This document shows, piece after piece, positions 24,877 through 33,550 of a DNA stretch of 64,000 nt. The DNA lies in assembly GCF_900115505.1 (NCBI RefSeq), contig NZ_FOWQ01000001.1:124001-188000 (forward strand). The letters run 5' to 3'. Origin of the DNA: Geodermatophilus dictyosporus (GTDB taxonomy: Bacteria > Actinomycetota > Actinomycetes > Mycobacteriales > Geodermatophilaceae). Within the stretch, counting starts at the first letter, position 1; each line of letters begins with the position of its first letter. The notes beneath the pieces were generated by a model. The model saw nothing but the letters and a program-made list of their open reading frames with translations. It was not told where the DNA came from and made no database searches. The translations under genes and the position numbers were made by a program.

Positions 24877-25593
24877 TCAGACCGGCGGGAACTGCCCGGT
24901 CTCCACCACGTGCACGGCGACGTCGCGCAGCTTCGTGTTGGTCTGGTTCGACACCCGGGTCAGCGCCTCGAAGGCCTGCGTCGCGGTCAGCCGGTAGCGC
25001 TCCATCAGGACGCCCTTCGCCTGGTCGATCACCGCCCGGGAGTCCAGCGCCACCTGCAGGTGCTCGGCCAGCTGGGCGGTCCTGGCGTAGAGCAGCGTGT
25101 TCCCCACGGTGACCGCCGCGTGCGTGGCGAACCGCTCGGCGCTCGCCCGCAGCCCGGTGTCGGCCTGCAGGGCCGGCTGCAGGTAGAGGTTGAGCCCGCC
25201 GGGCACCGACCGGCCGGCGGGGAAGCCCGCCGACACCAGCCCCCGCCGGTCGGCGGCGACCGCCGCCCGGGCCAGCTCGGGCCAGCGCCGCTCGGACGCC
25301 GCGTCGGGCAGGACCCGGACCTCGCCCGTGGTGGCCGCGTCCAGGCACGCCCCCCGCCCGGCGCGGTACTGCACCGCGTCCAGGTCGGCCGCCACCTGGG
25401 CGCTGGTCCCCACCGTGCTCGCGCCGTCGGTGCCCACGACGGTCACCGAGACCGCCGGCTGGCCGCCCAGCGCCTCGGTGGCCAGGCCGGCCACCTGCTC
25501 GAGCACCAGGGGCAGCGGCCGGTCGACCGGTACCAGGCCGAGGTCGAGGAGGACGCCGGGGAGCCGGCCGTCCGCGGGGTTCACGCGAGTCAC
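24877..25593 (-). CDS. GAF-ANTAR antitermination regulator (second copy)
   Basis: 238 residues: GAF domain about 20-165 (LPLVLEQVAGLATEALGGQP, RRWPELARAAVAADRRGLVS) and ANTAR domain about 175-230 (SRAVIDQAKGVLMERYRLTA, then RVSNQTNTKLRDVA). It should bind hairpins in nascent RNA and prevent termination, gated by the GAF ligand. It is not in an operon with a kinase or MEDS protein, unlike the copy at 6830-7591. The GTG start at 25593 has no obvious Shine-Dalgarno. Confidence 0.85.
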   Translation of the reverse strand: MTRVNPADGRLPGVLLDLGLVPVDRPLPLVLEQVAGLATEALGGQPAVSVTVVGTDGASTVGTSAQVAADLDAVQYRAGRGACLDAATTGEVRVLPDAASERRWPELARAAVAADRRGLVSAGFPAGRSVPGGLNLYLQPALQADTGLRASAERFATHAAVTVGNTLLYARTAQLAEHLQVALDSRAVIDQAKGVLMERYRLTATQAFEALTRVSNQTNTKLRDVAVHVVETGQFPPV

Positions 25594-25790
25594 TCCGAGC
25601 AGGCGGTGCCGGCAGCGGGAGCCGGCTGGGGACGTCGGGTCCCGGCTGCTGCAGGACCCTCGGACGGCGGGGCGAGCCCCGTGGCACGCCGGCTGTGTGA
25701 CGCGCGGGGTGGACGATACGCCGTCGTCCCGAACCGGCCGGCGGCACGGCCGTCGCGCGTGGCGGCGCCCGCCACGGGTAGGGGAGCGGC

Positions 25791-26204
25791 GTGGCGGACA
25801 CCCAGGACGGACCCGAGCTGCACCCGGTCACCCGCGAGCTCGCGGAGGGCCCCAACTACGCGGCGATCAGCACCCTGCTGCCCAGCGGGCGCATCCAGAC
25901 GCAGTACATCTGGGTGGGCACCGACGGGCAGCGGGTCTACGTCAACACCGAGACCGGACGGCGCAAGTTCGAGAACCTGCAGCGCGACGCCCGGGTGACG
26001 CTGGCGATCCGCGACGAGTCCGACCCCTACCGCTTCGCCGAGGTGCGCGGCCGGGTGGCCGAGACCTCGACCGGCCCGGAGGCGCGGGCGCAGATCGACG
26101 AGCTGTCGCAGAAGTACGACGGGCGCCCCTACCCGCCGGAGAACATCACCACCGAGCGGGTGACGATCTGGATCGAGCCGGAGCGGCAGGTCGTCTCCGG
26201 CTGA
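25791..26204 (+). CDS. PPOX-class F420-dependent oxidoreductase
   Basis: 137 residues of the split-barrel FMN/F420-binding family. NYAAISTLLPSGRIQTQYIW is the strand pair of the barrel, GRRKFENLQRDARVTLAIRD is typical of the F420-dependent PPOX group, and ITTERVTIWIEPERQV ends it. Substrates of these small enzymes are mostly unknown. The GTG start lies 6 nt after TAGGGG within GGGTAGGGG, so its transcript may be leaderless. Confidence 0.86.
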   Translation: MADTQDGPELHPVTRELAEGPNYAAISTLLPSGRIQTQYIWVGTDGQRVYVNTETGRRKFENLQRDARVTLAIRDESDPYRFAEVRGRVAETSTGPEARAQIDELSQKYDGRPYPPENITTERVTIWIEPERQVVSG

Positions 26205-26283
26205 CGGTGCCCGCCGTCGACCCGGGGTCGCCTCCGCGCGCCGGGGACGACACCAGGTCGACACCCGGCGGGGCGGGCGCCGG

Positions 26284-27135
26284 CTACCGGTCCCCGTAGC
26301 GGGCGGCGAACTCGCCCGGCGTCATGCCGGTCACCCGCGCGAAGTCGCGGGTGAGGTGCGGCTGGTCGGCGTAGCCGAGCTCGGCGGCCAGCTGGGCCAC
26401 GGTCGTCGTCCGCTCGCGCAGCCGGCCGGCCGCCTCATGCAGCCGGCGGCGCTGCACGAGCCACTTGGGCGTCAGCCCGAGCCGGCGCGACACCAGCCGC
26501 TGCAGCGCGCGCTCCGACAGCCCCGTCTCCGCGCACAGCTGGTCGACGCGGGTGAGGTCCGGCCGCGACTCGACCAGGGCCACCACCCGGTCGACCAGCA
26601 GCCCGTCGGCGTCCACGGGCAGGAAGCGGGTGAGCACGTCCTCGTAGACCGCCATCGCGGCGGCGTGCGCGCCGGGCGAGGACGGGTCACCGGCCATCGC
26701 CGCGCGCACCCCCGCGGTCAGTTGCGCGCCGTCGTCCCCGAGCACCGCGGAGACGTCGACGTGCCGGTCGGTGTAGGGCGCCACCGGGCCGCCGGCGACC
26801 AGCGCGCCGGCGGCGGGGGTGAGCATGACGCCGACCGCCCAGCCGTCACCGGAGAGCGTCGTCGTCGACAGGCCCTGCACCACGCCGTGGAACCGGGCGT
26901 AGTCGGGGGAGACGACCACCAGGCAGGCGGGGTACTGCAGCACCCGCTGCACCGACTCCTGTCCCGGCGGCACCGACCACACCGGGATCCAGAACCGCTG
27001 CACCAGCGGGGCCAGCGGCCCGGCCACCTCGTAGCGGTGGACGACGGCGGTCGCGTCGCGCGGGTCGCGCAGGTGCGCGCGCTCGATCGCGTCGGGCCGG
27101 CCCGGGGCGGGGGAGGACGCGGTGTCGGGTTCCAT
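26284..27135 (-). CDS. AraC-family transcriptional regulator
   Basis: 283 residues. The C-terminal AraC domain (about 180-280) shows CAETGLSERALQRLVSRRLG and LAAELGYADQPHLTRDFARV, then TGMTPGEFAARYG. The N-terminal part (DAIERAHLRDP to about residue 160, with PGQESVQRVLQYPACLVVVS) resembles the DUF6597 sensor domain found in such regulators. It is divergent from the 27172 gene across 36 nt with facing CAGCCT boxes, so it likely controls that gene and itself. The ATG lies 8 nt after its CAGCCT. Confidence 0.86.
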   Translation of the reverse strand: MEPDTASSPAPGRPDAIERAHLRDPRDATAVVHRYEVAGPLAPLVQRFWIPVWSVPPGQESVQRVLQYPACLVVVSPDYARFHGVVQGLSTTTLSGDGWAVGVMLTPAAGALVAGGPVAPYTDRHVDVSAVLGDDGAQLTAGVRAAMAGDPSSPGAHAAAMAVYEDVLTRFLPVDADGLLVDRVVALVESRPDLTRVDQLCAETGLSERALQRLVSRRLGLTPKWLVQRRRLHEAAGRLRERTTTVAQLAAELGYADQPHLTRDFARVTGMTPGEFAARYGDR

Positions 27136-27159
27136 CAAGACCCAGGCTGCCGCACCCGC

Positions 27160-27165
27160 CAGCCT
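27160..27165 (+). promoter_or_regulatory. -10 box of a leaderless mRNA (CAGCCT)
   Basis: CAGCCT sits 6 nt before the ATG at 27172. A second CAGCCT on the minus strand (27148-27153 region) faces the AraC gene, making a compact divergent promoter pair. Confidence 0.4.
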
Positions 27166-27171
27166 GGCGTC

Positions 27172-27726
27172 ATGGACACGCTCACCACCCCCGTCGCGGC
27201 CGCCTACGCCGCCGCCCTCGAACCGCTGCTCGCCGTCGTCGACGCCGTCCCGGCCGGCGGCTGGGACGCGCCCTCGCCGTGCGAGGGCTGGACCGCCCGC
27301 GACGTCGTCGGGCACCTGGTCGACACCCAGCGCGAGTTCCTCACCGGCCGGGGGATCGACCTCGGCCCCGCGCCCGACCTCACCGACCCCGCCGCCGGGC
27401 TGCGCGACCACGCCCAGCGGGTGCTGGCCGCCGTCGGCGAGCCCGCCGTCGCCGGGCAGCGGTACGACGGCTTCGCCGGCCCCACGACGGTGGGGGAGAC
27501 CCTCGAGGAGTTCTACGTCTGGGACCTCGTCGTCCACCGCTGGGACCTCGCCACCGCCACCGGCCAGGACGCCGCGCTGACCGACGCCGAGCTCGACCGC
27601 GTCGAGGACGGGGCCCGCAGCTGGGGCGACGCCCTCTACACCGACGGCATCTGCAGGCGGCTGGAGGCGCCGGAGGGCGCGGGCCGGCAGGCGCAGGTGC
27701 TGGCGCTGCTGGGCCGCCGCGCCTGA
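27172..27726 (+). CDS. TIGR03086-type maleylpyruvate isomerase / DinB-fold metal-binding protein
   Basis: 184 residues of the mycothiol-dependent maleylpyruvate isomerase N-terminal (DinB-like) family: WDAPSPCEGWTARDVVGHLV carries the conserved CEGW and the first metal-binding His, and FYVWDLVVHRWDLATATG the second His pair. Such proteins bind a divalent metal between helices and often use mycothiol, the actinobacterial thiol. The actual reaction is unknown for most members. It is divergent from an AraC regulator. Confidence 0.86.
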   Translation: MDTLTTPVAAAYAAALEPLLAVVDAVPAGGWDAPSPCEGWTARDVVGHLVDTQREFLTGRGIDLGPAPDLTDPAAGLRDHAQRVLAAVGEPAVAGQRYDGFAGPTTVGETLEEFYVWDLVVHRWDLATATGQDAALTDAELDRVEDGARSWGDALYTDGICRRLEAPEGAGRQAQVLALLGRRA

Positions 27727-27755
27727 CTCCCGCGCCGACCGGGTAGCCGGGGGGC

Positions 27756-28646
27756 GTGCACACCGCCAGCACCGACCCCGCCGACGGCCCCCGCGAGGGC
27801 CGGCTCGAGCTCCGCGACGGCCGCACGCTGGCCTACGCCGAGTGGGGCGACCCCGAGGGCCGGCCGGTGCTCGGCTGCCACGGGTCGCCCAGCTCCCGGC
27901 TGGAGCACCACGTCGAGGACCCGGCCGCCTACCGCCGCTGGGGCGTGCGGCTGGTCGTCCCCGACCGGCCCGGCTTCGGCAACTCCGACCCGCAGCCGGG
28001 CCGGCGGGTGACCGACTGGCCCGCCGACGTCGTCCAGCTGCTCGACACCCTCGGCATCGGCCGCACCGCCGTGCTCAGCCTCTCCGGCGGCGCCGCGTAC
28101 GCGCTGGCCTGCGCGCACGCCCTGCCCGACCGGGTGTCGGCGGTCGGCGTGCTCGGTGGCGCCCCGCCGCCCGACGTCCCGTGGCCGTGGCCGGGCTGGC
28201 TGCCGACGTCCGTCCGCGCCGCCGCGCACCGTCCCTCGGCGGCGGCGACGGCGCTGCTGCGCCCGGCCTTCGCGCCGCTGACCGTCCGCCCGCAGCTGCT
28301 GCCCCGCTACCTGCAGCTGCGGCTCAACCCCGCCGACCGCCGGGTGCTCGGCCGGCCGGCCGTGCGGCGGGTGCTGGCGCGCACCTTCACCGAGGGGCTG
28401 CGGCAGGGCGCGGGCGCGCTCGCCGAGGACCGGGCGCTGCTGTTCCGGCCGTGGGGCTTCCCGGTGGGCGAGGTGCGCCAGCACGTGCGCATCTGGCACG
28501 GCACGCAGGACTGGCAGGTGCCCGTCGCGCTCGGCCGGGTGCTGGCCGCGATGCTGCCCTCGGTGGACGCGCGCTGGTACGCCGGGGAGGGGCACTTCCT
28601 CGTCTTCGACCACGCGCGGGACGTCTACCGGGAGCTGCTGTCGTGA
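27756..28646 (+). CDS. Alpha/beta-fold hydrolase
   Basis: 296 residues. LAYAEWGDPEGRPVLGCHGS gives the strand and oxyanion turn with the HG motif, DRPGFGNSDPQPGRRV the Asp loop, AVLSLSGGAAYALACAHALP the nucleophile elbow (S-L-S-G-G instead of G-x-S-x-G), WHGTQDWQVPVALGRVLAAM the acid, and YAGEGHFLVFDH the His. The first Gly of the elbow being Ser is a small oddity seen in this subgroup. Substrate unknown. A GGGTAGCC box lies 6-7 nt before the GTG. Confidence 0.86.
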   Translation: MHTASTDPADGPREGRLELRDGRTLAYAEWGDPEGRPVLGCHGSPSSRLEHHVEDPAAYRRWGVRLVVPDRPGFGNSDPQPGRRVTDWPADVVQLLDTLGIGRTAVLSLSGGAAYALACAHALPDRVSAVGVLGGAPPPDVPWPWPGWLPTSVRAAAHRPSAAATALLRPAFAPLTVRPQLLPRYLQLRLNPADRRVLGRPAVRRVLARTFTEGLRQGAGALAEDRALLFRPWGFPVGEVRQHVRIWHGTQDWQVPVALGRVLAAMLPSVDARWYAGEGHFLVFDHARDVYRELLS

Positions 28647-28678
28647 GTGCGCGGCGGCGGATCGGGTAGCCGGGCGCC

Positions 28679-29326
28679 ATGGCCCCGACCAGCGAAGCCA
28701 CCGACCGGCGCGGCAGCAGCTCCGTGCCGCCCACCTACGTGAACGCGAACCGGCTGTGGGTGGACTCCCGCCTCCGGTACCTGGCCGGCCGGCAGGTCGA
28801 GGGGCGCATCCTGGCGCGGCTCGGCGCCCGTGGCGCGACGGCCGTGGAGATCGGCACCGGCCGCCGGGGGCTGGGTGCACGGGTGGCCGTCGAGCGGTTC
28901 GGCGCCACCGAGGTGACCGCCTTCGACCTGCACCCCGCCTCGGTCGGCCGGGCCCGGGTGCGCTGCGCCGACCTCGCCGACCGGGTCACCTTCCGGGTCG
29001 GCGACGCGACCGCGCTCCCCGTGGACGACGCGCGCGTCGACCTGGTCGTCGACTTCCACGCGCTGCACCACATCCCCGACTGGCGGGCCGCCGTCGCCGA
29101 GGCCGCGCGGGTGCTGCGGCCGGGCGGGCTGCTGGCCCTCACCGAGATGACCGCCCGCTTCGTCGACGCGCCGTGGCTGCGCGCGGTCTCCCGCCACCCG
29201 GCCGACCGGTTCTCCACCGACGAGCTGGTCGCGGAGCTGGGCCGCGCGGGCCTCGACGTCCCGCCGGGGAGGCTGCGGCGGGCGGCCGGTGACCGCTGGG
29301 TGCAGGCCGTCGCCACCCGCAGGTGA
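28679..29326 (+). CDS. Class I SAM-dependent methyltransferase
   Basis: 215 residues. Motif I is AVEIGTGRRGLGARVAVERF (E-x-G-x-G), motif II region FDLHPASVGRARVRCADLAD, motif III FRVGDATALPVDDARVDLVV, then FHALHHIPDWRAAVAEAARV and LRPGGLLALTEMT, all typical of the Methyltransf_11 group that methylates small molecules. The stop overlaps the next gene by 4 nt. The substrate cannot be inferred. Confidence 0.88.
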   Translation: MAPTSEATDRRGSSSVPPTYVNANRLWVDSRLRYLAGRQVEGRILARLGARGATAVEIGTGRRGLGARVAVERFGATEVTAFDLHPASVGRARVRCADLADRVTFRVGDATALPVDDARVDLVVDFHALHHIPDWRAAVAEAARVLRPGGLLALTEMTARFVDAPWLRAVSRHPADRFSTDELVAELGRAGLDVPPGRLRRAAGDRWVQAVATRR

Positions 29327-29880
29327 GCCCGGCCGCGGCCGTCCGGGGGGCCCTGGCGCTGCTGCGCCGGCACGCCGGGCGGGTCTACGCCGTGTCGCTC
29401 GCGGTCACGCTGGTCAACACCGTGCCCGACGTGCTGCGCCAGTTGCTGGTGTACGGCGACCCGAGCCGCGCCCACGCGCTGCTGGTCGACGTCGTCGGCT
29501 TCACCACCGGCCTGATCGCCCAGCTGTGGCTCACCGGCGCGCTCACCGGCCTGCCCGCCGACGGCCGGGTGCGGGCGCGCGGCGCGCTGGGCCGGGGGAC
29601 GGCGACGGCGCTGCGGGCGGTGCGCACCTCCCCGGCCGCGGTGCTCGCCGGCGTCGTCCTCGGCGGCGGTGTCTCGGCGCTGGTCACCCTCCCGCCGTCG
29701 GTGGCCGCGCTCGGGGGGGACGGCGTCCTCGGCCCGCTGGACGCCCCGTCGGTGGCGGCGTTCACCGTCGCCACCGTCAGCGACGTCGTCGCGAGCGCTC
29801 TCACGCTGCCCTTCCTCGCCCTGGTGCTGGTGCTGGTCGCCGGTTCGACCAGGCAGTTCGCGGGCAAGGGCCGCGGGTGA
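29323..29880 (+). CDS. Hypothetical multi-pass membrane protein
   Basis: 185 residues with four or five hydrophobic helices: about 20-42, 58-75, 103-125, 140-155 and 158-176. I do not recognise the family. The GTG start overlaps the methyltransferase stop (GTGA), and its own stop overlaps the next small membrane protein in the same way, so the three are co-translated. The neighbour enzyme may act on a lipid or envelope compound handled by these proteins; that is inference. Confidence 0.68.
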   Translation: MSPAAAVRGALALLRRHAGRVYAVSLAVTLVNTVPDVLRQLLVYGDPSRAHALLVDVVGFTTGLIAQLWLTGALTGLPADGRVRARGALGRGTATALRAVRTSPAAVLAGVVLGGGVSALVTLPPSVAALGGDGVLGPLDAPSVAAFTVATVSDVVASALTLPFLALVLVLVAGSTRQFAGKGRG

Positions 29881-30266
29881 GCAGCCTGAGCAGCAGGGAC
29901 TGGGACGTCACCCGCACGACCGTCGGGTCGCTGTCGATGTGGATCGGGGGCGCGGCGCTGTTCGCCCCGCGCTGGATCTCCGGCGTGCTGGGGGTGCGGC
30001 CCGACGCCGCCCGCGGCGACGTCGCGCTGCCGCTGCTGGTCCGGCTCGCGGCCGCCCGCAACATCGCGATGGGCGCGGCGCTGCTGGGCACGCCGGCGCC
30101 GCAGGCCCGCCGCACCACCGAGGTGGCGCTGCTGCTCACCGCCCTCGACGCCGCCGCGGTGTGGACCTCCCGCGCCGAGGGCGACGTGGCCCGCCGCAGC
30201 GCCGTCCTGTCGGGCGTCGTGCTGGCGGTGGCCTCCTACGGCACCGCCCGCTGGCACCGCCGCTGA
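29877..30266 (+). CDS. Small hypothetical membrane protein
   Basis: 129 residues with about four hydrophobic stretches (residues about 14-30, 45-68, 80-95, 105-122). It resembles DUF4267-like four-helix membrane proteins, but I am not certain. The GTG overlaps the previous stop by 4 nt. Its stop is only 1 nt from the stop of the minus-strand NUDIX gene, so transcription from the two sides must collide or be held by another signal. Confidence 0.65.
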   Translation: MSSLSSRDWDVTRTTVGSLSMWIGGAALFAPRWISGVLGVRPDAARGDVALPLLVRLAAARNIAMGAALLGTPAPQARRTTEVALLLTALDAAAVWTSRAEGDVARRSAVLSGVVLAVASYGTARWHRR

Positions 30267-30267
30267 G

Positions 30268-30870
30268 CTAGCGCCAGGCGAACACCGGTGCCTCGAGGTG
30301 CGCGACGCGGGTGGTCTCGCCGCGGCAGACCAGCCGGCAGAACTGGTGGACCACCGCGGCGGTCGGGGCGTGCACCCACCCCCCGAGCAGCGGCAGCCGG
30401 ATGACCGGGGCGTCGGACTCGGGGATGGACACCAGCTGCGGGTCGACGTCGAGGTCGGCCAGCGGGACCTGGTAGGCCGCGGCCACCTCGGCCTCGGCCG
30501 GTGCGAGCTCGCCGGTGGCACCGGCCCACACGACCACCGGCGTCATCACGTAGCCCGAGCGGGTGACGTAGTCGTCGAGCAGGCCCAGGACGTCCTCGGG
30601 CCCGCGGAGCAGCCCGACCTCCTCGGCCAGCTCGCGGAGCGCCGCCTCCACCGCGCCCTCGCCGGGGTCGAGCCGCCCGCCCGGCAGCGCCCACTGGCCG
30701 GCGTGCGCGCGCAGCCCCGCGGCGCGGCGGGTGACCAGCAGGGCGGGCACGTCGTCGGCGCAGGTGACGCAGACGGCCACGGCGGCCTGGCGCAGCTCGG
30801 GCCGGTCGGCCGCGCGGCGCGGGAACGCCCGCAGCCGCGCGGCCGTCGTCCGCTGGTCGGGGGTGCTCAG
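30268..30870 (-). CDS. NUDIX hydrolase (CoA pyrophosphatase-like)
   Basis: 200 residues. A perfect Nudix box spans about residues 68-90: GRLDPGEG, AALREL and AEEVGL give G-x5-E-x7-REUxEExGU. The following PEDVLGLLDDYVTRSGYVMT matches the CoA-pyrophosphatase-like group, which would cut CoA or acyl-CoA to 3'-phosphoADP and phosphopantetheine. No ATG/GTG lies near the expected start; a CTG at 30870 overlaps the stop of the Spo0M-like gene as CTGA, so I use it. The stop is 1 nt from the converging gene. Confidence 0.82.
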   Translation of the reverse strand: MSTPDQRTTAARLRAFPRRAADRPELRQAAVAVCVTCADDVPALLVTRRAAGLRAHAGQWALPGGRLDPGEGAVEAALRELAEEVGLLRGPEDVLGLLDDYVTRSGYVMTPVVVWAGATGELAPAEAEVAAAYQVPLADLDVDPQLVSIPESDAPVIRLPLLGGWVHAPTAAVVHQFCRLVCRGETTRVAHLEAPVFAWR

Positions 30871-31646
30871 AGCCAGCCGCGCCGGGCGCCGAGCTGGCGG
30901 ACCGCCGCGTCGAGCTGCGCGGCCACCGCGGACACGTCGGTGTCGGTGTGGCGCAGCTGCAGCCGGGCGCCGACGTCGCGGCCCTCGGTGAACAGCCCGC
31001 CGCGCCGGTCGACCTCCAGCACGACCTCCACGCCGTGCGGGCCGGCCAGGAAGGTCACCTCCAGCTCGTTGACCCGGCCGCGCAGCGACGACGGCGGGGC
31101 GAACTCGACCTCCTGGTAGAAGGGCAGGTCGCTGCCGGCCAGCCGGCCCTTCTCGACGTCGGCGCCGCGGAAGGCGAAGCCCAGGCCGGACAGCGCGGCG
31201 ATGACCGTGCGCTGCACCGGCAGCGGCTCGACGACGACGGCGTCGAGGTCGCCGGGGTCGCTCGCGCCGGGGATGTCGACCCGGGTCCGCAGGCCGATGG
31301 AGACCCCGCGCAGCGTCCACCCGTCGACGGCGGTGAACGGGCACTGCCACGGCACGGGGAAGCTGAACGGCACGGCCGCCTTGACGCCCGGCTCGATCCG
31401 GCCGGCGCCGGCGACCACGGCGGTGCCGAAGACGACGTCCTCGCGCCACTCGTGGTCGCCGCTCTCGACCTCGACGCGCGCCTGCAGCGACACCCGGCAC
31501 TCGGCGATGTCCTGGGCGACCTGGCCGCCGGTGAGGTGCACGGTGCCGGTGACGGTGCCGCCGGGCGTGGTGACGGGGGAGTCGAGGACGGTGTCGACGC
31601 TGGCGTTGCCGGCGCCGAGCTTCGCCATCAGGTTGCGGAAGGCCAT
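30867..31646 (-). CDS. Spo0M-like (sporulation-control/arrestin-fold) protein
   Basis: 259 residues of the SpoOM family: MAFRNLMAKLGAGNASVDTV, LDSPVTTPGGTVTGTVHLTG, FSFPVPWQCPFTAVDGWTLR and LRTRVDIPGASDPGDLDAVV are typical, and the fold is arrestin-like. In Bacillus, Spo0M modulates sporulation and cell-cycle proteins; in non-sporulating actinobacteria its role is unknown. The start lies 19 nt inside the phosphatase gene upstream, so the two are strongly coupled. The C-terminal third (LRHTDTDVSAVAAQLDAAVR) is the usual helix. Confidence 0.85.
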   Translation of the reverse strand: MAFRNLMAKLGAGNASVDTVLDSPVTTPGGTVTGTVHLTGGQVAQDIAECRVSLQARVEVESGDHEWREDVVFGTAVVAGAGRIEPGVKAAVPFSFPVPWQCPFTAVDGWTLRGVSIGLRTRVDIPGASDPGDLDAVVVEPLPVQRTVIAALSGLGFAFRGADVEKGRLAGSDLPFYQEVEFAPPSSLRGRVNELEVTFLAGPHGVEVVLEVDRRGGLFTEGRDVGARLQLRHTDTDVSAVAAQLDAAVRQLGARRGWL

Positions 31647-33469
31647 GAGGGGAGTGCTCCGTTCGGATCGGGGACGGCGGGCACTCTGGCACCACGCGCG
31701 GGGGCCGGGGAGGGTTCCGCGCGCGGTCCCGGCCCCGGGTGCACCCGCAGGGCGAGCAGCGCGACGTCGTCGGCCCGCTGCGGGGCGAGCCGGGCGAGCA
31801 GGGCGTCGCAGACCTCCTCCGCCGGCAGCTCCGCGAGGTCGCCGGCCGCCGCGAGCAGCCGGTCGAGGCCCGCGTCGAGGTCGGCGTCGCGGCGCTCGAC
31901 GAGGCCGTCGGTGTAGAGGACGACGGTCGTCCCGGGCGGCAGCGCCTCCACGCCGTCGTGCCGGGCCCTCGTGGGGTCCACCCCGAGCAGCAGGTCGGGG
32001 CGGCGGTCGAGCAGCCGGGGCGCGCCGGCGGGCGGCACCACCAGCGGGGGCAGGTGCCCGGCGCTGGACCAGGTCAGCGTCCGCGGGCCGGGAGCGCCCT
32101 CCGGGGCCGGGCCGACGCGGGCGAGGACGGCGGTGACCAGGGTGCCCATCCCGAGCGCGGCCAGCGCGCCGTCGAGCACGCCGAGCACCTGCGACGGCGG
32201 GCCCGGCACGGCGTGCGCGATGCCGCGCAGCATGTTGCGCAGCTGGCCCATCACCGCGGCGGCCATCCGGTCGTGGCCGGTGACGTCGCCGATCACCACC
32301 GTCGTCGTCCCCCCGGCGGAGGCGAAGGCGTCGTACCAGTCGCCGCCGACCTGCGCCTCCTGCGCCGCGGGCCGGTACCGGACGGCGAGGTCCAGGCCGG
32401 GCGGGCGGGGCGGGTCGGTGAGCAGCGAGCGCTGCAGGGTCTCGGCGAGGCTGCGGGTGGCCGAGGCGCGGCGGCGCTCCTCCTCCAGGCGGGTGACCCG
32501 GTCCAGGGCCTGCGCGGCCTGCGCGGCGAAGGCCTCGAGCACCCCGACGTCCCCCTCGCCGAACACCTGCGGCGCGGTCCAGCCGAGGGTCAGCGAGCCC
32601 AGCAGGCGACCGCCGGTGCGCAGCGGCAGGGCCACCCACGCCCGGAGCCCCGGCGTCGGGGGTGGCTGCGCGCCGGCGTCGCCCACCAGCACCGTCCGGC
32701 CGCGGGCGGCGACCGCCGCGGGGTCCTGGCCGCCGGCGGGCACGCTGCGGCCCACGGGCGCGCCGTCCTCGGTGAGGACGAGGTCCCCGGTGCGCGGCTC
32801 GGGCAGGGCGAGGGCCAGCAGGTCGGCGTGGAACGCGGCCCGGCCCCCCTCGACCAGCCGGGCGACCAGCTCGGCGCGGTTCTCCGCCGACGCCAGCCCG
32901 GACACCGCCGCGGCGAGTCCGGCCAGCGCCCGGGCGGTGCGCCGCTGCCGCTCGCCCAGCGCGCGCAGCTCGGCGTTGGCCTGCTCCAGCTCACGGGTGC
33001 GCGAGAGCAGGTCGGCCTCCACGTCGGCCACCCGGCGCCGGCCGGCGTCGGCCCGCTCGCGCGTGCGCACGTAGTCGGTGATGTCCTCGGTGCGGTGCAG
33101 CAGGAAGGCGACACGGCCGTCGTCGTCGAGGACCGGCACGTGCACCGGGCTCCAGTACCGCTCCTCGAAGGTGCCGTCGGGCCGGGGGATGTCGTACTTC
33201 TGGATCTGCATCACCACCGGCCGGCCGGTGTCGCGGGCCTCCTCGAGCGTCGTGCGCAGGTTGACCGGCCCGTCGGCCGCGGGGTCGTCGGGGGGCATCG
33301 GGAAGACGTCGAACAGGAACCGGCCGACGGTGTCCTCGGGCGTCATCGCCGCGTTCTGCAGCAGCGCCCGGTTGGCCCGCACGATCACCAGGCCGGGGGT
33401 GAGCAGCACCAGCGGCACCGGCGCGACGTCGAAGACGCGCACCCAGTCGGCTCCCGGCACCTCGCTCAC
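31628..33469 (-). CDS. PAS-GAF-PP2C (SpoIIE-type) serine phosphatase
   Basis: 613 residues: PAS domain about 10-130 (FDVAPVPLVLLTPGLVIVRA, then YWSPVHVPVLDDDGRV), a coiled coil about 140-175, a GAF domain about 185-335, and a PP2C phosphatase about 370-590. The metal-binding acids are in GGDWYDAF, VIGDVTGHDRMAA and ADDVALLAL. Such proteins dephosphorylate STAS anti-sigma antagonists and so release stress sigma factors. The C-terminus reads about 25 residues past the catalytic domain, through the start of the Spo0M-like gene. It is divergent from icmF. Confidence 0.9.
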   Translation of the reverse strand: MSEVPGADWVRVFDVAPVPLVLLTPGLVIVRANRALLQNAAMTPEDTVGRFLFDVFPMPPDDPAADGPVNLRTTLEEARDTGRPVVMQIQKYDIPRPDGTFEERYWSPVHVPVLDDDGRVAFLLHRTEDITDYVRTRERADAGRRRVADVEADLLSRTRELEQANAELRALGERQRRTARALAGLAAAVSGLASAENRAELVARLVEGGRAAFHADLLALALPEPRTGDLVLTEDGAPVGRSVPAGGQDPAAVAARGRTVLVGDAGAQPPPTPGLRAWVALPLRTGGRLLGSLTLGWTAPQVFGEGDVGVLEAFAAQAAQALDRVTRLEEERRRASATRSLAETLQRSLLTDPPRPPGLDLAVRYRPAAQEAQVGGDWYDAFASAGGTTTVVIGDVTGHDRMAAAVMGQLRNMLRGIAHAVPGPPSQVLGVLDGALAALGMGTLVTAVLARVGPAPEGAPGPRTLTWSSAGHLPPLVVPPAGAPRLLDRRPDLLLGVDPTRARHDGVEALPPGTTVVLYTDGLVERRDADLDAGLDRLLAAAGDLAELPAEEVCDALLARLAPQRADDVALLALRVHPGPGPRAEPSPAPARGARVPAVPDPNGALPSWPSAT

Positions 33470-33514
33470 CCCCGTCCCGTGCCCAGGTGCGCCGGACCGG
33501 ACACGCCGAGATGG

Positions 33515-33544
33515 TTGGACGTCCTACTAGTTGGGGCCTACCGT
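33515..33544 (+). promoter_or_regulatory. Leaderless promoter of icmF
   Basis: TTGGAC (33515-33520), an 18-nt spacer and TACCGT (33539-33544) form a good housekeeping promoter. The ATG of icmF follows the -10 by 6 nt, so transcription should start on its A. Confidence 0.65.
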
Positions 33545-33550
33545 GCAGCC

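Noticed and set aside
24799-25998. A plus-strand frame beginning with a GAGGAG-like site and GTG
   Set aside because: It runs antisense through the GAF-ANTAR gene and reads as low-complexity Arg/Gly sequence. The apparent ribosome site is probably chance or a trace of a lost gene.
26205-26283. Weak inverted repeats between the converging PPOX and AraC genes
   Set aside because: Pairing is scattered with mismatches, so I cannot support a terminator there.
31739-33550. A long in-frame upstream extension of IcmF
   Set aside because: The extension is antisense to the PP2C phosphatase gene, while the ATG at 33551 has a clear promoter and is where IcmF homology begins.
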